Origin: Gammaproteobacteria bacterium
GTDB lineage: Bacteria; Pseudomonadota; Gammaproteobacteria; Xanthomonadales; SZUA-36
Assembly: GCA_030428105.1 (NCBI GenBank)
Contig: JAUIBE010000013.1
Coordinates: forward strand, 27,388-91,387
Direction: 5' to 3'
DNA: 64,000 bases
Each line of letters opens with the position of its first letter. Within the stretch, counting starts at the first letter, position 1. Position numbers and translations under genes: made by a program. The notes below the pieces were generated by a model. The model ran no database searches and had not been told where the DNA came from. It saw only the letters and a program-made list of their open reading frames with translations. Below, in pieces: positions 62,591 to 64,000 of this stretch.

Positions 62591-63190
62591 TTACAACGCG
62601 AAGCAGGGACGCACCCGGTCAAATACCGAGGCGTCTCCCTGGATTTGTACGCGGGCGCCTTTTTCAAGCATCTGTTCCGAACCGGATATCAGCCGCACAT
62701 CCGGCGACACCGCAGCGCCCGGTAGCGCGCGGCACTGCTGGTTGCGAATGACCAGGTGAAACACCGATTGCGCGAGTCGAAACTCGATCACGGCGCTTAA
62801 CCCGGCCAGTTCCGCGGCGCGTTCTGGCCGGAATGCCGCTTCGAAGTTGAACATGGTCCAGGCCGGGTGTGAGCGGGCTGTCGGCCCCGGCGCAAATCCC
62901 CGCCCCCACCTGGCAAGCCCGAGCACCACAGGACGCAAGGCTTCGCCCTTCTCGGTAAGGCGATATTCCCCTTGCTGACCGTCGCCCTTGGTTACCACTG
63001 CGTGGTGGCTCAGTGACTTGAGCCTGTCGGCCAGCAAGTTTGCGCCGATACCCGGCAGTTGGGCCTGCAAGGCGCTGAACCGAAGCGGCCCGCCAAGCAG
63101 CCCGCGAACAACCAGCAGGGTCCAACGATCTCCCAGGATATCCAGCGCGCGGGCCAGGCCGCAATTTTGATTATATGTTTTTAAAGCCAT
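62591..63190 (-). CDS. HxlR family regulator with C-terminal SCP2-like extension
   Basis: The protein is 199 aa. The first 100 are an HxlR winged helix (CGLARALDILGDRWTLLVVRGLLGGPLRFSAL, VVTKGDGQQGEYRLTEKGEAL), including the near-N-terminal cysteine that can sense oxidants or aldehydes in this family. Residues about 110-199 resemble a sterol-carrier SCP2-like domain, a combination seen in some HxlR proteins. It converges with the MarR gene and is divergent from the DUF456 gene. Confidence 0.85.
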   Translation of the reverse strand: MALKTYNQNCGLARALDILGDRWTLLVVRGLLGGPLRFSALQAQLPGIGANLLADRLKSLSHHAVVTKGDGQQGEYRLTEKGEALRPVVLGLARWGRGFAPGPTARSHPAWTMFNFEAAFRPERAAELAGLSAVIEFRLAQSVFHLVIRNQQCRALPGAAVSPDVRLISGSEQMLEKGARVQIQGDASVFDRVRPCFAL

Positions 63191-63358
63191 TGCTTTATTT
63201 GTTTGTTATGCAATCACTTCAATAATATATACCTTGTTTGACGTGCCAGCCACATTTCGATGCGCATACTTACGTCTGGCACTGTTGAACCTGGCTGTTT
63301 TGCAGCAATCTCATCATTAGCGACCTCGAAACAGTCAGGTCAGGGAGAAAGCGCAACC

Positions 63359-63850
63359 GTGGACTGGAACATTCTCTGGTGGGTATTGGCCGTCGTGGTG
63401 GTGATCGCCGGGCTGGCGGGCACCATCATCCCCGCCTTGCCGGGCGTACCGCTGGTGTTTGTCGGCTTGCTGATCGTCGCATGGGCCGGGGATTTCGCCT
63501 CCGTAGGCTGGCCAACGGTGGGCATCCTTGCGGTGCTGACCCTGGCCGGTTGGTTGATTGACCTGGTGGCCGGCGCGCTGGGCGCGCGCTACCTTGGCGC
63601 CAGCAAACGCAGTTTTTGGGGCGCCACCATCGGCGCCGTCGTGGGCCTGTTCTTTGGCCTGCCAGGCATTATCCTGGGCCCGTTCATTGGCGCAGTCGTC
63701 GGCGAATTAAGCGGCGGTCGCACCATCACGCAATCCGGCCGTGCCGGACTGGGCGCGTGGATTGGCATGGTGGTTGCTACCGCGGCCAAGCTGGCTATTG
63801 CCTTCCTGATGATCGGAATCGTTGTTTTTCAGCTTGGCTTCGCCAGCTGA
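63359..63850 (+). CDS. DUF456 family membrane protein
   Basis: The 163-aa protein has about five hydrophobic segments, glycine-rich (GLAGTIIPALPGVPLVFVGL, GATIGAVVGLFFGLPGIILGP), as in DUF456. The GTG start follows CAGGGAG; a longer frame upstream is polar and unlikely. The function is unknown. It is divergent from the HxlR gene. Confidence 0.85.
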   Translation: MDWNILWWVLAVVVVIAGLAGTIIPALPGVPLVFVGLLIVAWAGDFASVGWPTVGILAVLTLAGWLIDLVAGALGARYLGASKRSFWGATIGAVVGLFFGLPGIILGPFIGAVVGELSGGRTITQSGRAGLGAWIGMVVATAAKLAIAFLMIGIVVFQLGFAS

Positions 63851-63871
63851 GTCGCGGCCTGAAGCCCGCTC

Positions 63872-64000
63872 CTACAAGTCGAGGAGCTTTTTCCTGAAGG
63901 CGGCAAACTCACCCGGAATCACATCTGAGAGCACTTCCTTGTCGGCCACTTCGGCCAGGGCTGGCGGCAAGGGCACGTCCAATTCCAACACGTCGCGAAT
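63872..64000 (-). CDS. thrC: Threonine synthase, C-terminal fragment (runs off the window)
   Basis: Reading the minus strand from the window edge gives 42 residues before a TAG: IRDVLELDVPLPPALAEV and then ADKEVLSDVIPGEFAAFRKK followed by LLDL. The pattern LPxxLAExAD...LPxxFAALRK is the C-terminus of E. coli-type ThrC. The rest lies beyond position 64000. Assignment rests on this short tail. Confidence 0.65.
   Translation of the reverse strand: MRDVLELDVPLPPALAEVADKEVLSDVIPGEFAAFRKKLLDL

Noticed and set aside
1..64000. tRNA, rRNA, CRISPR arrays, integrases or prophage genes
   Set aside because: None could be recognised on either strand.

Overview
The window is GC-rich (roughly 60-65 % by eye), densely coded bacterial chromosome. 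The gene set points to a Gammaproteobacterium. Several traits recall the Xanthomonadales/Wenzhouxiangella side of that class: a his operon led by a TrpR-like regulator, secreted proteins with a GxWWN-type domain, and C-termini of the 'DGFE' type. This placement is inference from gene content, since there is no rRNA in the window. No tRNA, rRNA, CRISPR array, prophage or transposase gene was found.

Layout. 1-7440: a complete, translationally coupled histidine operon (TrpR-like regulator, hisG, D, C, B, H, A, F, IE), with a perfect palindrome at its front edge. 7441-17230 (minus): a HEAT-like/hydrolase pair, a 1188-aa secreted subtilase, MtfA plus a membrane partner, a DUF885 lipoprotein and a POT peptide transporter. 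17430-20975 (plus): an M20 peptidase followed directly by a sulfite-oxidase-type molybdoenzyme, a small c-type cytochrome and an exported SRPBCC protein. 20976-24776 (minus): a cation diffusion facilitator, an EgtD-like histidine methyltransferase and a Kef-type antiporter. 24887-26488: ilvE with a strong terminator, then a gene-free stretch that appears to encode a highly structured RNA with its own terminator, then a cold-shock gene. 26624-29651: a NYN-LOTUS-like protein with a dienelactone hydrolase, a small conserved protein and an exported cyclophilin.

29652-30312 and 48950-49549 hold two copies of a ~526-bp non-coding element. Each is bounded by inverted REP-like hairpins and filled with internal stem-loops. 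The copies differ at paired positions in a way that keeps the pairing. This is the most unusual item in the window.

30313-43470: an exported aldo/keto reductase, an M13 peptidase coupled to an unrecognised 598-aa protein, an ABC exporter, a second DUF885 protein, a YbaK-type deacylase, a DUF3014 protein and two secreted proteins. 43569-48949: serC-serA, then a HerA-like ATPase with a CPA2 antiporter. 49550-55950: a bactofilin with a methyltransferase-like protein, a TAP-like lipoprotein hydrolase, an orphan LytS-type kinase, an exported methyltransferase, a YugP-type metallopeptidase and a small exported protein. 55960-64000: glk-malQ, a persulfide dioxygenase-rhodanese fusion, MarR- and HxlR-type regulators, a TPR protein, a DUF456 protein and the 3' end of a probable thrC.

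The number of peptidases and peptide-handling proteins (S8, M90, M20, M13, two DUF885, YugP type, TAP-like, POT) suggests that extracellular protein is a main nutrient, while full histidine synthesis and the serine branch are kept.
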